Notes under the pieces: generated by a model
Database searches by the model: none
Seen by the model: only the letters and a program-made list of their open reading frames with translations
What the model was told of the DNA's origin: nothing
In this document: positions 25,512 to 36,780 of the stretch, in pieces
Layout of the letters: every line of letters starts with the position of its first letter
Numbering within the stretch: position 1 is the stretch's first letter
Assembly (NCBI RefSeq): GCF_015555905.1
Contig: NZ_JADNLK010000010.1
Coordinates: 62,001 to 126,000, forward strand
Direction: 5' to 3'
DNA: 64,000 bases
Origin: Clostridium sp. D43t1_170807_H7
Lineage (GTDB): Bacteria; Bacillota; Clostridia; Clostridiales; Clostridiaceae
Made by a program: the position numbers and the translations under genes

Positions 25512-26159
25512 CTACCCTCTTAAAGCTTTAATATTTTCTTCTATATTTCCATCTCCAAAAACAGCAGATCCTGCTACTATAACATTAGCACCAGCTTCAA
25601 TAACATCTTTAACATTATTTTTATCTACTCCACCATCAACTTGAATTAAAATATTAGGATTATTAGCCTTTATTGACATTTCCTTAACTTCTTTAATCTT
25701 ATCTAATGAATATGGTATAAATTTCTGCCCACCAAATCCTGGATTAACAGACATTATTAAAACCATATCTAAATCTGCAATTATATCCTTTAAAACCATT
25801 GTTGGTGTAGCTGGATTTAATGCAACTGCGGCCTTAACTCCCTTTGACTTAATATATTGTATAGCTCTATCTAAATGTCTTTCTGACTCATAATGTAAAG
25901 TTATTATATCTGCCCCTGCTGCTATAAACTCATCAATATATCTTTGAGGATTATTTATCATTAAGTGTACATCAAAGACTTTATCTGTTTTTCCTCTTAT
26001 AGCTTTTATTACAGGCATACCAAATGTAATATTAGGTACAAATTCTCCATCCATAACATCTATATGAATAAAATCTGCTCCTGCATTGTGTAGCTTTACT
26101 ACTTCCTCTCCTAATTTTGAAAAATCTGCTGATAATATAGATGGTGCTATTTTGACCAT
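25512..26159 (-). CDS. rpe: Ribulose-phosphate 3-epimerase
   Basis: Pentose phosphate pathway TIM-barrel enzyme interconverting ribulose-5-P and xylulose-5-P. 215 aa; [35 protein letters not shown] near residue 31, the [14 protein letters not shown] loop near 138 and VDGGV near 175 are intact. Its ATG shares one base with the rsgA stop (TAATG), so the two are translationally coupled. Confidence 0.97.
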   Translation of the reverse strand: MVKIAPSILSADFSKLGEEVVKLHNAGADFIHIDVMDGEFVPNITFGMPVIKAIRGKTDKVFDVHLMINNPQRYIDEFIAAGADIITLHYESERHLDRAIQYIKSKGVKAAVALNPATPTMVLKDIIADLDMVLIMSVNPGFGGQKFIPYSLDKIKEVKEMSIKANNPNILIQVDGGVDKNNVKDVIEAGANVIVAGSAVFGDGNIEENIKALRG

Positions 26160-27022
26160 TAATACTTCCTCCCATTAATTATATCTTCTAATGTTCTTAT
26201 ATAAAATTCATATCTATAATTATTAATTTTACCTTTTTCAACTGCATTTTTCACAGCACAACTAGGTTCTTTATAATGTAAGCAACCTCTAAATTTACAT
26301 TGATTATTATATTCTTCAAATTCAGGGAAGCAATATTTTAAATCATCTTTTTCTATAAAAGTTACTTCTAATGTTGAAAACCCTGGCGTGTCAACTATGT
26401 ATCCATCTTCTACATCAATAAGTTCACTATGTCTAGTGGTATGTTTACCTCTTCCTATTTTATCAGAAACTTCACCTGTTTCCATATGATATTTTTCTGT
26501 TAGTGTATTAATCAGTGTTGATTTTCCTGCTCCTGATGGTCCACATAAAACTGTTACATTACCATCTAATTTTTCTTTTAATGATTCTACACCTAAACCT
26601 TTTTTAGCATTAATAAATAAAACTTCATATCCGATGGCATTTATTTTACTTTTGACAAATTCTTTTTCCTCATCCGATACTAAATCAACCTTATTTAAAC
26701 AAACTATTGCTTTAATATTATTGTGCTCACATAATACTAAAAATCTATTTAATAGATCATAATTAATATCTGGATTCTTTATAGCAAAAACAACAAATGC
26801 TTGTGTTACATTAGCTACTGTAGGCCTAATAAGTTCAGACGTTCTTTCATGAATATCACAAATAACTCCTTTACCATTATCTGTTAATATTTCTACATCA
26901 TCTCCAACAAGAGGTTTCATATCTTTATGTCTAAATTTCCCCCTTGCTTTACATTCTATTAATCCATCAGTAGTTTTTACATAATAAAATCCACCAATTC
27001 CTTTAATTATTTTTCCTTTCAT
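26159..27022 (-). CDS. rsgA: Ribosome small subunit-dependent GTPase RsgA
   Basis: Circularly permuted GTPase that checks late 30S maturation. 287 aa: N-terminal OB fold, G4 CLNKVDL, G1 [20 protein letters not shown], and the C-terminal zinc knuckle [15 protein letters not shown] use ATG 27022 ([11 protein letters not shown]), preceded by GGAGGTACT; an in-frame upstream start includes that site. First gene of rsgA-rpe-thiN. Confidence 0.95.
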   Translation of the reverse strand: MKGKIIKGIGGFYYVKTTDGLIECKARGKFRHKDMKPLVGDDVEILTDNGKGVICDIHERTSELIRPTVANVTQAFVVFAIKNPDINYDLLNRFLVLCEHNNIKAIVCLNKVDLVSDEEKEFVKSKINAIGYEVLFINAKKGLGVESLKEKLDGNVTVLCGPSGAGKSTLINTLTEKYHMETGEVSDKIGRGKHTTRHSELIDVEDGYIVDTPGFSTLEVTFIEKDDLKYCFPEFEEYNNQCKFRGCLHYKEPSCAVKNAVEKGKINNYRYEFYIRTLEDIINGRKY

Positions 27023-27103
27023 AGTACCTCCAAACTTTTTACTCTTCCTATTTATAATAAACACTATTTCAAAATAAATGCAATATTTTCTTTTAGAAAC
27101 TTA

Positions 27104-27147
27104 AAAAAAATAAGATTGCCTAAAATTAAGCAATCTTATTTTTTTAG
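27104..27147 (-). terminator. Intrinsic terminator after prkC
   Basis: A 13-bp AAAATAAGATTGC stem with a 10-nt loop followed by a T run on the minus strand. It separates the priA-to-prkC block from rsgA. Confidence 0.9.
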
Positions 27148-29231
27148 TTATTTGATCTATCAGTTCCTGAATCTACATCAGCATTTGTATTTGTAGCTTC
27201 TCCATCTTCTGGACTTGTAGTTGTTGTATCATCTTCACTTGGCTCCGCTGGTTCTGTTGGTTCTGTTGGTTCAGTAGTTTTAGATTTTTCAACAGTAATT
27301 TTAACAGTTTCACCTTTTTTTATTTTATTTGTAAATCCTTTTACAGTATATGGGCTCATATCATCTATAGAAGCTGCACCTGATATAGAATATGATATTC
27401 CTGCTGAATTTAAAGAATTAACCGCATCTACTAATGACATACCAACGCTTAAATATTGAGTAACATCTATATTACTAGGTGCTGTATACTTTCCATAAGT
27501 TAAAGTAATTTTTGCACCAGCAGAAATTTTAGTACCACTTTCAAGAGATTGACTTAATACAACTCCATTTTCAGATTCTCTATCCGTTTGTTGCTCTTGA
27601 AGTATAACTGTCAATCCTAACTCTTCTAACTTGCTCTTTGCTGCATCTACATTTTGTCCTAGATAATTAGATACTGATACAAATTTTTCTTCTGGTCCCT
27701 TACTTATAGTAAGCTCAATTGTTGTTCCCTTTGGAACTTGTGTATCCCTTTCTGGATACTGACTTATTAGATATCCTGATTTAATATTTTCACTATATTG
27801 GTAAGTAATATTCCACTCTAAACCTTTTTGAGTTAATAAGTCCTGTATATAATTTATTTCATAATCTCTTAAGTCAGGAACCTTTACTTTAGATACACCA
27901 CTAGAAACTTTTACTTCTATAATGTCACCTTTTTTAGCTTCTGTATTTGATACTGGATTCATTTCTAATATAGTATTTTCTTCTTTATCACTTTCAATAG
28001 TTTCTGAAACTTTAATTTTTAATCCTACTTTTTCTAACTCTTTAGTAGCATTATCTAATGTCATACCAACTATATTAGGAACAGTTACAGTCTTACTGCT
28101 ACTACTTCCTCCAGTTAATAATCCTGAACCAAATGCCATTCCACCTAATAATGCAATTGCAATAACTACAGCTCCAACAATTATCACAGCTTTATTATTA
28201 CGCTTACTTTTCTTTGAATTGTTCTTTGATTCAAAGAAATCTTCTTCATCTTCTTCATCATAATCATTTTCAAAATCTGATTTTGAATATGAAGGTTTAT
28301 TAGGTGTCATATTTACATCTTTGTTTACAATATTTTCAGTTCTAATTGGTTCCATCACTATTGTTCTACCATCATCATAATTAACTCTAGTACCAATAGC
28401 TGCATTTGGATTTTCTTTTATCTTTTGTAAATCATTTATTAATTCTCTACAATTTTGATATCTATTTATACTTTCTTTGCTTATAGACTTCATTATTAAA
28501 TTATTTAGACTATCTGGTATAGAAGCATTATGTTTCTTAGGCTCAACTGGTTCTGACTGTATATGCTTTAAAGCAATCGTAACCGGTGATTCACCATCAA
28601 AAGGAAGTATCCCTGTTACCATTTCATATAAAACTATGCCTAAAGAATAAATATCTGATCTTAAATCAATAAATGTACCTTTAGCTTGCTCTGGTGATAG
28701 ATAATGTGCTGATCCCATTATTGTTGTTGTATTAGTTATAGTAGCTGATGTTGAACTTTTAGCTATTCCAAAATCAGTAACCTTTACTAATCCACTTTCA
28801 GTCACTAATATATTCTGTGGTTTTACATCCCTATGAATAATATTATTTTTATGTGCACACTCTAAAGCTTTTGCTATTTGAATTGCTATACTAATAGCAA
28901 CTGTATAATTTAACTTTCCATTTTCAACTATTAATTCTTTCAATGTTTTACCATTAACATATTCCATGACAAAATAGTCTATATTTCCTTCTTCTTCATG
29001 TCCAACATCTAATACATTAACTATGTTTGCATCTGAAAAATTGGCTACAGCTGTTGCTTCTTTTTTAAATTTATCTGAAATATCTTTATTATTGGCAAAT
29101 TCCTTTTTTAAAATTTTCACAGCAACTAGTCTACTTAACTTATTATCTCTAGCTTTGTAGACTATAGCCATTCCACCTTCTCCTATTTTTTCCATCAGTT
29201 CATATCTATTACCTAATACTTCACCGATCAT
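27144..29231 (-). CDS. prkC: PASTA-domain serine/threonine kinase PrkC
   Basis: Membrane Hanks-type kinase that senses peptidoglycan fragments and controls growth and spore germination. 695 aa: kinase domain 1-270 (GEGGMAIVYKARD, catalytic HRDVKPQN near 133, DFG), one transmembrane helix near 345-368, then three clear PASTA repeats and a weaker fourth, and a Thr/Glu/Pro-rich tail with TEPTEPTEP. It starts 2 nt after its partner phosphatase gene stp ends. Confidence 0.96.
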   Translation of the reverse strand: MIGEVLGNRYELMEKIGEGGMAIVYKARDNKLSRLVAVKILKKEFANNKDISDKFKKEATAVANFSDANIVNVLDVGHEEEGNIDYFVMEYVNGKTLKELIVENGKLNYTVAISIAIQIAKALECAHKNNIIHRDVKPQNILVTESGLVKVTDFGIAKSSTSATITNTTTIMGSAHYLSPEQAKGTFIDLRSDIYSLGIVLYEMVTGILPFDGESPVTIALKHIQSEPVEPKKHNASIPDSLNNLIMKSISKESINRYQNCRELINDLQKIKENPNAAIGTRVNYDDGRTIVMEPIRTENIVNKDVNMTPNKPSYSKSDFENDYDEEDEEDFFESKNNSKKSKRNNKAVIIVGAVVIAIALLGGMAFGSGLLTGGSSSSKTVTVPNIVGMTLDNATKELEKVGLKIKVSETIESDKEENTILEMNPVSNTEAKKGDIIEVKVSSGVSKVKVPDLRDYEINYIQDLLTQKGLEWNITYQYSENIKSGYLISQYPERDTQVPKGTTIELTISKGPEEKFVSVSNYLGQNVDAAKSKLEELGLTVILQEQQTDRESENGVVLSQSLESGTKISAGAKITLTYGKYTAPSNIDVTQYLSVGMSLVDAVNSLNSAGISYSISGAASIDDMSPYTVKGFTNKIKKGETVKITVEKSKTTEPTEPTEPAEPSEDDTTTTSPEDGEATNTNADVDSGTDRSNN

Positions 29232-29233
29232 AT

Positions 29234-29950
29234 CTACACCTCTCCTCCAAATAGCAAGACCGTAATATTATCTCTTCCCCCTCGATTCTTTGCTAATAAA
29301 ACTAACTTGTCACAGGCAGTATTGTAGTCATTAATATCATTTATTTCCCTTAACATTTCTTCTTTTAAAACTTCATTAGATAATCCATCTGTACATAACA
29401 AATATTTATCATAAGTATTTATATCAATTTTAAATATATCAACTTTAACTACATTATTCGTTCCTAATGCTCTAGTAATAATATTTTTCTTTGGATGATT
29501 TCTTCCTTCTTCTTCAGTTATACTTCCCGAATCTATCAATTCTTGAACTAAAGAATGATCTTTTGTAATTTTAATAATATCATTACCAATAATACCAAAG
29601 CAACTGCTATCACCAACATTAGCAACAATAACATTGTCTTCATATACCAATGCAGCAACTAAAGTAGTTCCCATACCTTTGTACTCAGAACCGCATCTTG
29701 CTTTATCGTATATTTTTTCATTTGCAAAAAGTATGGCATTTTCAAGTACATTGCTACCATCTCTTTTATAATTATCTTTTACATATAATTTAACAGCATT
29801 TACAGCCATTTCGCTAGCTACTTCTCCAGCATTATGACCTCCCATACCATCAGCTACAACATATAACTTATAGTCCTCTTCTTCAATATAGGCAGCATAA
29901 TCTTCATTTAAACTTCTAACTACACCTACATCGCTTCTTATACCCACCAT
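29234..29950 (-). CDS. stp: PP2C-family protein phosphatase Stp/PrpC
   Basis: Mn/Mg-dependent serine/threonine phosphatase that reverses PrkC action. 238 aa; RSDVGVVRSLNEDYA, VADGMGGHNAGEVAS near residue 33, VANVGDSSCFG near 115 and the C-terminal GGRDNITVLL metal motif are present. It is cytosolic and forms the usual phosphatase-kinase pair with prkC. Confidence 0.95.
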   Translation of the reverse strand: MVGIRSDVGVVRSLNEDYAAYIEEEDYKLYVVADGMGGHNAGEVASEMAVNAVKLYVKDNYKRDGSNVLENAILFANEKIYDKARCGSEYKGMGTTLVAALVYEDNVIVANVGDSSCFGIIGNDIIKITKDHSLVQELIDSGSITEEEGRNHPKKNIITRALGTNNVVKVDIFKIDINTYDKYLLCTDGLSNEVLKEEMLREINDINDYNTACDKLVLLAKNRGGRDNITVLLFGGEV

Positions 29951-29965
29951 TTTTTCTTCTCCCCT

Positions 29966-30997
29966 TTATTTTTGAGTGTCTAGATAACTTCTTCTTAATT
30001 GCCCACAAGCAGCATTAATATCTGTACCCATCTCTCTTCTGACTGTAACTTCAATTCCTTGTGATTTTAATATCTCTTCAAAAGCTTCTATAGTCTTTTT
30101 TGACGGCCTTTTTAATTCATTTTCTTTAATTTCATTAACTGGAATTAAATTAACATGACAACTCATGTTTTTTAATAATTTTGCTAAAGATTTAGCATCT
30201 TCTTTTCCATCATTAACTCCAGATACTAAAGAATATTCATATGTAATTCTACGCCCTGTTTTATTCATATAATATCTACAAGCTTCTAATATATCATTAA
30301 TACTATATTTATTAGCTATAGGCATTATTGTTTTTCTTTTTTCATCACTAAATGCATGTAATGAAATTGCTAATGTAATACTAAAATTTAAATCTGCTAA
30401 TTCTATTATTTTAGGTACTATTCCACATGTAGATAATGTTATATGTCTTTGCCCTATATTTAATCCATACTCAGCATTGGCTAAATTTAAAAACTTAACT
30501 ACATTACCATAGTTATCTAAAGGTTCGCCACTTCCCATTAAAACAACATTTGAAATTCTTTCTCCTAAGAATTTTTGTGCTACCATTATTTCAGAAAGTA
30601 TTTCACCAGCACTTAAATCCCTTATTCTACCTCCGATTGTAGAGGCGCAAAATTTGCACCCCATCCTACAACCTACTTGAGTAGATACACAAATTGAATT
30701 TCCGTGTTTATATTTCATAAGAACACATTCGATTAAATTATTATCTTTCATTGATAATAACATCTTCTTAGTATCATCTACATTAGATTCATATACTTCT
30801 ACAATTTTAGGAATTTCAATAGCAAAGTTTTCTTTTAGTTTTTCTTTTAAACTTCCAGGTATATTCTTCATTTCATCAAAGTTCCATACCTCTTTGTAAA
30901 TCCAAGAAAAAACTTGTTTTGCTCTAAAAGCACTTTCACCATTCTCCTTCATCCAATTTTGTAATTCTTCTAATGTAAAATCTAAAATATTATACAT
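29966..30997 (-). CDS. rlmN: Dual-specificity rRNA/tRNA methyltransferase RlmN
   Basis: Radical SAM enzyme making m2A2503 in 23S rRNA and m2A37 in tRNAs. 343 aa; CX3CX2C cluster at Cys110, Cys114 and Cys117 ([11 protein letters not shown]), [12 protein letters not shown], and the resolving Cys in [10 protein letters not shown] near the C-terminus. No sign of the substitutions that mark the Cfr resistance paralog. GTAGGTGAACAA precedes the ATG; 11 nt after rsmB. Confidence 0.96.
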   Translation of the reverse strand: MYNILDFTLEELQNWMKENGESAFRAKQVFSWIYKEVWNFDEMKNIPGSLKEKLKENFAIEIPKIVEVYESNVDDTKKMLLSMKDNNLIECVLMKYKHGNSICVSTQVGCRMGCKFCASTIGGRIRDLSAGEILSEIMVAQKFLGERISNVVLMGSGEPLDNYGNVVKFLNLANAEYGLNIGQRHITLSTCGIVPKIIELADLNFSITLAISLHAFSDEKRKTIMPIANKYSINDILEACRYYMNKTGRRITYEYSLVSGVNDGKEDAKSLAKLLKNMSCHVNLIPVNEIKENELKRPSKKTIEAFEEILKSQGIEVTVRREMGTDINAACGQLRRSYLDTQK

Positions 30998-31008
30998 TTG
31001 TTCACCTA

Positions 31009-32322
31009 CTACTTTTTAGAAATCTTAGCAATATAGAATCCATCCATATATTCATTTGGTAATATTGTTAAAGAACCATCATTGTTATAAATGAAGTTAT
31101 CCATATTTCCTAAGAATATCTTTTCTACTTTTGCATCTTTATGTTTATTTAAGAACCATTCAACATTATCTTGGTTTTCTTCAGTATTTAATGTACAAGT
31201 TGAATAAATCATAGTACCACCATTTTTTAAATATGCCCAAGCATTTTCCATTATTTCTCTTTGAGTTGGCACTAAATCCTTAAGTGACTTTCTTGATTTA
31301 TTCCACTTAATTTCTGGTTTCTTTCTTATTATACCAAGACCTGAGCAAGGTACATCTATTAATACTTTATCAGCATATGCTACATACTTAGGATCTAACT
31401 TTGTTGCATCCATAGCTTCTACTTCTACATTATTTAATCCTAATCTTTCTAAGTTTTCATTGATTAAAGATAACTTATTTTCATGTAAGTCAAAAGAATG
31501 TACTTTTCCTTCATCTTCTAATAATTCTGCTATGTGAGTTGTTTTTCCTCCTGGTGCAGCACAAAGGTCTAAAGCAATATCTCCAGCTTTTAAGTCTAAA
31601 AGAGGTGATACAAGCATTGCACTTTCATCTTGAACAGTGATTAATCCTTCTCTAAATAACTCATTATTTTCGATAGAACTTCCACCTTTAATTATTATAG
31701 CTTCTGGACAAGCATATCCTTCTTCTATATCATATCCCATTTCTTCTAATCTTTCATATACTTCATCATAATCAGCTTTACTTGTATTAACTCTAACTGT
31801 TACTTTTGGTGTTGCATTTAGTCCTGCTAAAATCTTTCTTCCGTTCTCTTCTCCATATTGTTTATATATCATTCTTATAAACCATGGCTCGTAAGAATAT
31901 TGATATACTAATCTATCAATTTTATCTTTTACATCCATATCATCTGGATTCTTAGTGTAACTTCTTAATATTCCATTAACTAATTTTGAATCTTGAACTG
32001 AAATTTGTTTTGCTAATTCAACTGCCTCATTACAAGCTGCAAACTCTGGAACCTTATCTAAAAAGTGCATTTGATATATAGCCATTCTTAATATATTTAA
32101 TACTCTTTCATCCATTAAAGATATATCTTTAATGTAATTAGAAATTATCATATCTAATGTCTTCTTTCTTCTTATTGTTCCATAAACAAGTTCTGTTACT
32201 AAAGCTCTATCCTTGTCATTTAAATCAGCTTCATTTAATTCATTAGATAAAACTAAGTTAGAATATGCTCCTTCAATTAGTACTCTGTTAATTATGTTTA
32301 ATGCTACTTCTCTACTATTCAT
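31009..32322 (-). CDS. rsmB: 16S rRNA (cytosine967-C5)-methyltransferase RsmB
   Basis: 437 aa: N-terminal NusB-like RNA-binding domain ([15 protein letters not shown] ...) and C-terminal SAM methyltransferase with [18 protein letters not shown], the catalytic PCSGLG ([18 protein letters not shown]) and [14 protein letters not shown]. It lies 10 nt after the zinc peptidase gene, within the fmt-to-prkC cluster. Confidence 0.96.
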   Translation of the reverse strand: MNSREVALNIINRVLIEGAYSNLVLSNELNEADLNDKDRALVTELVYGTIRRKKTLDMIISNYIKDISLMDERVLNILRMAIYQMHFLDKVPEFAACNEAVELAKQISVQDSKLVNGILRSYTKNPDDMDVKDKIDRLVYQYSYEPWFIRMIYKQYGEENGRKILAGLNATPKVTVRVNTSKADYDEVYERLEEMGYDIEEGYACPEAIIIKGGSSIENNELFREGLITVQDESAMLVSPLLDLKAGDIALDLCAAPGGKTTHIAELLEDEGKVHSFDLHENKLSLINENLERLGLNNVEVEAMDATKLDPKYVAYADKVLIDVPCSGLGIIRKKPEIKWNKSRKSLKDLVPTQREIMENAWAYLKNGGTMIYSTCTLNTEENQDNVEWFLNKHKDAKVEKIFLGNMDNFIYNNDGSLTILPNEYMDGFYIAKISKK

Positions 32323-32332
32323 ATGTTACCTC

Positions 32333-33028
32333 TTAATCATTATTTCTATTGCTAATTGCAATTAGTCTTATTAATTGTGAAATTGACATTAATGCAGCTG
32401 CTACATATGTCATTGCTGCTGCACTTAATACATTTTTTGCTCCATTAACTTCATTACCATATAATATATTTCTACTTTCTAATATTTTCAACGCTCTTCT
32501 CGATGCATTAAATTCAACTGGTAATGTAATTATTTGATAAAATACAGCTACAGTAAAAAATATAATTCCAATGTTTATTAAAACTGGGATACTAAAAAGT
32601 AACCCAATCATAAATATAAAAATTGATGCTTGACTGCTAAAATTAACTGCAGTAGCCATAGATGTTCTTAATACTAATGGCTTATATTGCTCTTGATGTT
32701 GTATTGCATGCCCTACCTCATGTGCTGCTATTCCTGCTGCTGCAATACTAGATCCATGGAAAATATCAGTTGATAATCTAACAACTCTACTTCTAGGATC
32801 GTAATGATCTGTTAACTCTCCTCTAGTTTCAACTACAGGTACATCATAAAGCCCCGCTGAATCAAGTATCATTCTTGCAACATTTTCTCCTGTATATCCA
32901 TTCATAGTTCTTACAGTTCTATATTTCTTATAAGTGCTACTAACTTTTGACTGAGCCCAAAAAGCAATTATTATTGCTGGTAGTAACAAAAGCATAGTTC
33001 TGTCAAAATAAAATCCTGGATAAAACAT
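32333..33028 (-). CDS. Neutral zinc membrane metallopeptidase (YugP family)
   Basis: 231-aa integral membrane protein with a zinc-binding HEVGH at 103-107 (AAHEVGHAIQH) and hydrophobic segments at about 12-25, 140-170 and 200-220. The YugP/DUF2268-type family is widespread in Firmicutes; substrate unknown. It consistently lies between fmt and rsmB in clostridia, which suggests a housekeeping role. Confidence 0.88.
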   Translation of the reverse strand: MFYPGFYFDRTMLLLLPAIIIAFWAQSKVSSTYKKYRTVRTMNGYTGENVARMILDSAGLYDVPVVETRGELTDHYDPRSRVVRLSTDIFHGSSIAAAGIAAHEVGHAIQHQEQYKPLVLRTSMATAVNFSSQASIFIFMIGLLFSIPVLINIGIIFFTVAVFYQIITLPVEFNASRRALKILESRNILYGNEVNGAKNVLSAAAMTYVAAALMSISQLIRLIAISNRNND

Positions 33029-33046
33029 AAGATATCTCCTTTCATA

Positions 33047-33973
33047 TTATACTAATTTATAATCTATCTCAATATCTTTTCCGTTTATATACTGTTCTAT
33101 TGTTAATGGCTTGCCATTTGGGAATTGAATCTTTTTAACTAGTAAAACTCCTTCTGAGCAACTAACCTTCATTCCATTTTTATTAACTGACATTATTGTT
33201 CCTGGTTCTTTATTACTACTTTCGCTTAAAACTTCAGATTCATATATCTTCATGTTTTGTCCTTTATATGTAGTATGTGCAATTGGCCATGGATTAAGCC
33301 CTCTAATTAAATTGTGAATTTCTCTTGCACTTTTATCCCAAACTATTTTACCAGTATCTTTTGAAAGCATCTTTGCATAGCAAGTTTCACCTTCTTGTTT
33401 TTCTGGTTTTATTGTACCATTTACTAATCCTTCAATTGTTTCTATTAAAAGATTTCCACCTCTGCTAGTTAGAATATCATGTAATTCTCCTGCAGTCATA
33501 TTTTCCGTTATTTCTACTTCATCTTTTAAAAGCATATCTCCAGTATCTAAGCCTACATCCATAAGCATAGTAGTATTACCTGATTTCTTTTCTCCGTTAA
33601 TTATTACCCAGTTAAGTGGAGCTGCTCCCCTATACATTGGAAGTAATGATGCATGTAAGTTTATGCACCCATACTTAGGTATATCTAAAACCTCTTTAGT
33701 TAATATTTGCCCAAAAGCAACTACTATTATAAAATCTGGGTTAAGTTCCTTCAAATATTCTACTGCTTCCCTATCCTCTTTTAACTTTTCTGGTTGTAAA
33801 ACTTTAATATCATGTTTAACAGCTACTTCTTTCACTGGTGAAAAGGCTAATTTCTTTCCTCTTCCCTTAGGTCTATCAGGCTGTGTAAAAACAGCCTCTA
33901 CACCATATTTTTCAATTAAAGCTTCTAAAGACGGAACAGCAAAATCAGGAGTTCCCATAAATACTATTTTCAT
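33047..33973 (-). CDS. fmt: Methionyl-tRNA formyltransferase
   Basis: Formylates initiator Met-tRNA with 10-formyl-THF. 308 aa; [16 protein letters not shown], the catalytic segment [23 protein letters not shown] near 110 and [10 protein letters not shown] near 143 are intact, with a C-terminal OB-like domain. It lies 11 nt after def, the paired deformylase. Confidence 0.97.
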   Translation of the reverse strand: MKIVFMGTPDFAVPSLEALIEKYGVEAVFTQPDRPKGRGKKLAFSPVKEVAVKHDIKVLQPEKLKEDREAVEYLKELNPDFIIVVAFGQILTKEVLDIPKYGCINLHASLLPMYRGAAPLNWVIINGEKKSGNTTMLMDVGLDTGDMLLKDEVEITENMTAGELHDILTSRGGNLLIETIEGLVNGTIKPEKQEGETCYAKMLSKDTGKIVWDKSAREIHNLIRGLNPWPIAHTTYKGQNMKIYESEVLSESSNKEPGTIMSVNKNGMKVSCSEGVLLVKKIQFPNGKPLTIEQYINGKDIEIDYKLV

Positions 33974-33984
33974 TAAAATTCCTC

Positions 33985-34428
33985 CTATTTTACGTGATCT
34001 ACGTATAATATACCATCTAAGTGGTCATTTTCATGTAATATAGCTCTTGCTAATAATCCTTCTCCCTCTAAAATAAATTCTTCACCTTTTTCATTTAAAG
34101 CCTTAACTTTTACGTAATTTGGTCTTTCAACTTCACTGAACTCTCCTGGTACACTTAAGCAACCTTCTTCACCACATTGAGTTCCACTAGTTTCTAAAAT
34201 TTCTGGATTAATAAATACCATTGTTCCATTTTCATCATCAATGTCTACAACAAATATTCTCTTAAGTATTCCAACTTGTGGCGCAGCTAATCCAACACCA
34301 TTTGCTTCAAACATAGTATCTACCATATCATTAATAAGAGTTATTTCTCTTTTAGTTATCTCAGTAACCTCTTTACACTTCTTTCTTAAAACATCGTCTC
34401 CCATAGTTCTAATAGTTCTAATTGCCAT
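33985..34428 (-). CDS. def: Peptide deformylase
   Basis: Fe/Zn-dependent removal of the N-formyl group from new proteins. 147 aa, clostridial type; the three motifs are [10 protein letters not shown] (about 46), EEGCLSVPG (about 88) and the metal site HENDHLDG (about 131). TAGGAGGAAATAAA precedes the ATG; it follows priA by 11 nt. Confidence 0.97.
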   Translation of the reverse strand: MAIRTIRTMGDDVLRKKCKEVTEITKREITLINDMVDTMFEANGVGLAAPQVGILKRIFVVDIDDENGTMVFINPEILETSGTQCGEEGCLSVPGEFSEVERPNYVKVKALNEKGEEFILEGEGLLARAILHENDHLDGILYVDHVK

Positions 34429-34439
34429 TTTATTTCCTC

Positions 34440-36647
34440 CTAGAATAAATTATTTGGATTTATATCCATACTTATTCGTATATCATTATATACGTTCTTG
34501 TTCTCATCATAAAGTAATTCTTTAATTTTTTTAGCAAATTCTGATTCAAATTCACCTTTTATCACAATTTGCCATCTATAATTTTCTTTAACCTTAGCCA
34601 CTAAACACGGGATTGGTCCTAAAATATCAACATCTATTTCTTTTTCTACTAATGGTTTTATCACATTAGATATTTTATGCATAAAGTTCTTTAATAAATC
34701 CTCTTTTTTTGATATACCATTTATTAATAATATCTTACCAAAAGGCGGATATTTCATTAATGCCCTAACTGTAAATTCCTTCTCATAAAATCCTTCATAA
34801 TCATAATTAACAGCATATTCTAAACTATAATGTTCTGGTGTATATGTTTGTATTATTACTTCTCCTTGTTTTTCTCCTCTTCCTGCTCTTCCTGCAACTT
34901 GAGTAATTATCTGAAAAGTTCTTTCAGCAGCTCTATAGTCTGGTATATTTATAGACATATCTGCTGCTAATACACCTACAAGAGTAACATTCTTAAAATC
35001 AAGACCCTTTGAAATCATTTGAGTACCTATAAGAATATCAGCCTTTCCATCTTTAAATGTATTATAGATATTTTCATAAGCATCTTTACTCCTTGTAGTA
35101 TCTACATCCATTCTTAAAACTCTAGCATCTTTAAAATATTTTTTTACCTCTTCTTCAACTCTTTGAGTTCCCGCTCCAAAAAACTTAACATATTTACTAT
35201 CACATTTTGGACACTTTTGAGGAGCCCTTTTTGTTTTCCCACAATAATGACAAACAAGAAGACCACTTCTATGATATGTCATAGAAATATCACATTCCTC
35301 ACACTTAAATACATATCCACAACTTCTGCATGATACAAAAGTAGAAAAACCTCTTCTATTTAAGAATAATATTATCTGTTCCTTCTTAGAAAGTTTCTCT
35401 TGCATCTCTTTAAATAACTCTCTACTAAATAAAGATATATTTCCGCTCCTTAACTCATTCCTCATATCAACAACTTTCATAGGCGGCATATCTTTACCAT
35501 CAACTCTTGAATTTAGTTCTAATAAATCCAACTCACCTATTAAAGCTCTATAGTAGGTTTCTATAGTTGGGGTAGCTGATCCTAACACTACCTTACACCC
35601 CTTTTGCTCACTTAAAAACTCTGCAACTTCTTTAGTTTGATATTTAGGATTTTGATCTGATTTATATGTATTTTCATGTTCCTCATCAATAATAATAAGC
35701 CCTAGGTTTTTTACAGGTAAAAAAATAGCACTTCTTGCTCCTACTACAAGTTTAGCTTTTCCAGCCTTTACTCTAAACCATTCATCAAATCTTTCACCAT
35801 CAGATAACTTACTGTGAAACAAGGCAACATTTCTTCCGAATCTCCCCTTAAATCTCTCAATCATTTGAGGTGTTAATGATATTTCTGGAACTAGAACAAT
35901 GGCAGATTGATTTTTCTCTAAAGCTTCTTCAACCATTCTCATATATACTTCTGTCTTACCTGAGCCAGTAACACCTTTAAGTAAAAATAAATTATTACTA
36001 GAATTATTATATTCATCAAGAACCTGCTTTTGCTCTAATGTTAATTCTTTTTCATAATCTATATTGTAAGTTCTATTATTATACCTAAAAACAGTTTCTT
36101 CTTCTACTACTAATAACCCTTTTTCTATTAATTTATTTAATTTATATTGAGATATTGAATTAGCATTAATAAGCTCACTCTTTGTATATTTACCTGAATT
36201 TTCTTTTAAAAAGTTAATAATTTCTACATATCCTTCTGGTTTTTGTATACAACTTAAATCATCACTTTTAAATACTATTACCTTTTTGCTCTTACTTTTA
36301 GCACCTTTCATAATTCCAACAGGAATAAGCAATCTAAATGCATCAATGTATTTACATAAATATTTTTCTCTTAAGAAATCAATAAGCTTAATATCATCTC
36401 CATCAATAACAGGCTCATCAGTTATTATGCTAGAAATTTTCTTAACTCTAAAGCTTATGTCAACCTCATTTTCTTGTTTTATTGCAAGCACAAATCCTTC
36501 TGATGTTTTATTTCCCATCCCAAAAGGAACTTTTACTATTTGCCCTACCTGAACCTTTTCTTCAAGCTCTACTGGAATCTTATATGTAAAAGGTCTATCA
36601 ATTTCTAATGCCTCTGAATTCAATATTATTTCAGCATATAAATTCAA
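34440..36647 (-). CDS. priA: Primosomal protein N' (replication restart helicase PriA)
   Basis: Restarts stalled forks. 735 aa, TTG start with GAGGGTGATAAA before it. Helicase motifs GVTGSGKTEVYMRM, DEEH (LIIIDEEHENTYK) and QVAGRAGRGEKQGEV are present, with the zinc-binding block CRSCGYVFKCEEC ... CHYCGKTKRAPQKCPKC (eight cysteines) near 440-480. First gene of the priA-def-fmt-...-prkC run, after the coaBC terminator. Confidence 0.97.
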   Translation of the reverse strand: MNLYAEIILNSEALEIDRPFTYKIPVELEEKVQVGQIVKVPFGMGNKTSEGFVLAIKQENEVDISFRVKKISSIITDEPVIDGDDIKLIDFLREKYLCKYIDAFRLLIPVGIMKGAKSKSKKVIVFKSDDLSCIQKPEGYVEIINFLKENSGKYTKSELINANSISQYKLNKLIEKGLLVVEEETVFRYNNRTYNIDYEKELTLEQKQVLDEYNNSSNNLFLLKGVTGSGKTEVYMRMVEEALEKNQSAIVLVPEISLTPQMIERFKGRFGRNVALFHSKLSDGERFDEWFRVKAGKAKLVVGARSAIFLPVKNLGLIIIDEEHENTYKSDQNPKYQTKEVAEFLSEQKGCKVVLGSATPTIETYYRALIGELDLLELNSRVDGKDMPPMKVVDMRNELRSGNISLFSRELFKEMQEKLSKKEQIILFLNRRGFSTFVSCRSCGYVFKCEECDISMTYHRSGLLVCHYCGKTKRAPQKCPKCDSKYVKFFGAGTQRVEEEVKKYFKDARVLRMDVDTTRSKDAYENIYNTFKDGKADILIGTQMISKGLDFKNVTLVGVLAADMSINIPDYRAAERTFQIITQVAGRAGRGEKQGEVIIQTYTPEHYSLEYAVNYDYEGFYEKEFTVRALMKYPPFGKILLINGISKKEDLLKNFMHKISNVIKPLVEKEIDVDILGPIPCLVAKVKENYRWQIVIKGEFESEFAKKIKELLYDENKNVYNDIRISMDINPNNLF

Positions 36648-36755
36648 TTTATCACCCTCACTCTACCTTAATTGCTATACATAAACTTCACAATTAAATT
36701 TAAACTCATAAGAGTTCATTGAATAATTAGATTTACATAAGATTATTGTATATAA

Positions 36756-36780
36756 AGAAAAGCGCAATTAGCGCTTTTCT
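36756..36780 (-). terminator. Intrinsic terminator after coaBC
   Basis: A 10-bp AGAAAAGCGC stem with a 5-nt loop and TTTATA on the minus strand. It overlaps the coaBC stop and separates the yicC-coaBC transcript from priA. Confidence 0.85.

Noticed and set aside
33663-34043. 126-codon plus-strand reading frame
   Set aside because: Shadow of fmt and def; both real genes have intact motifs on the minus strand.
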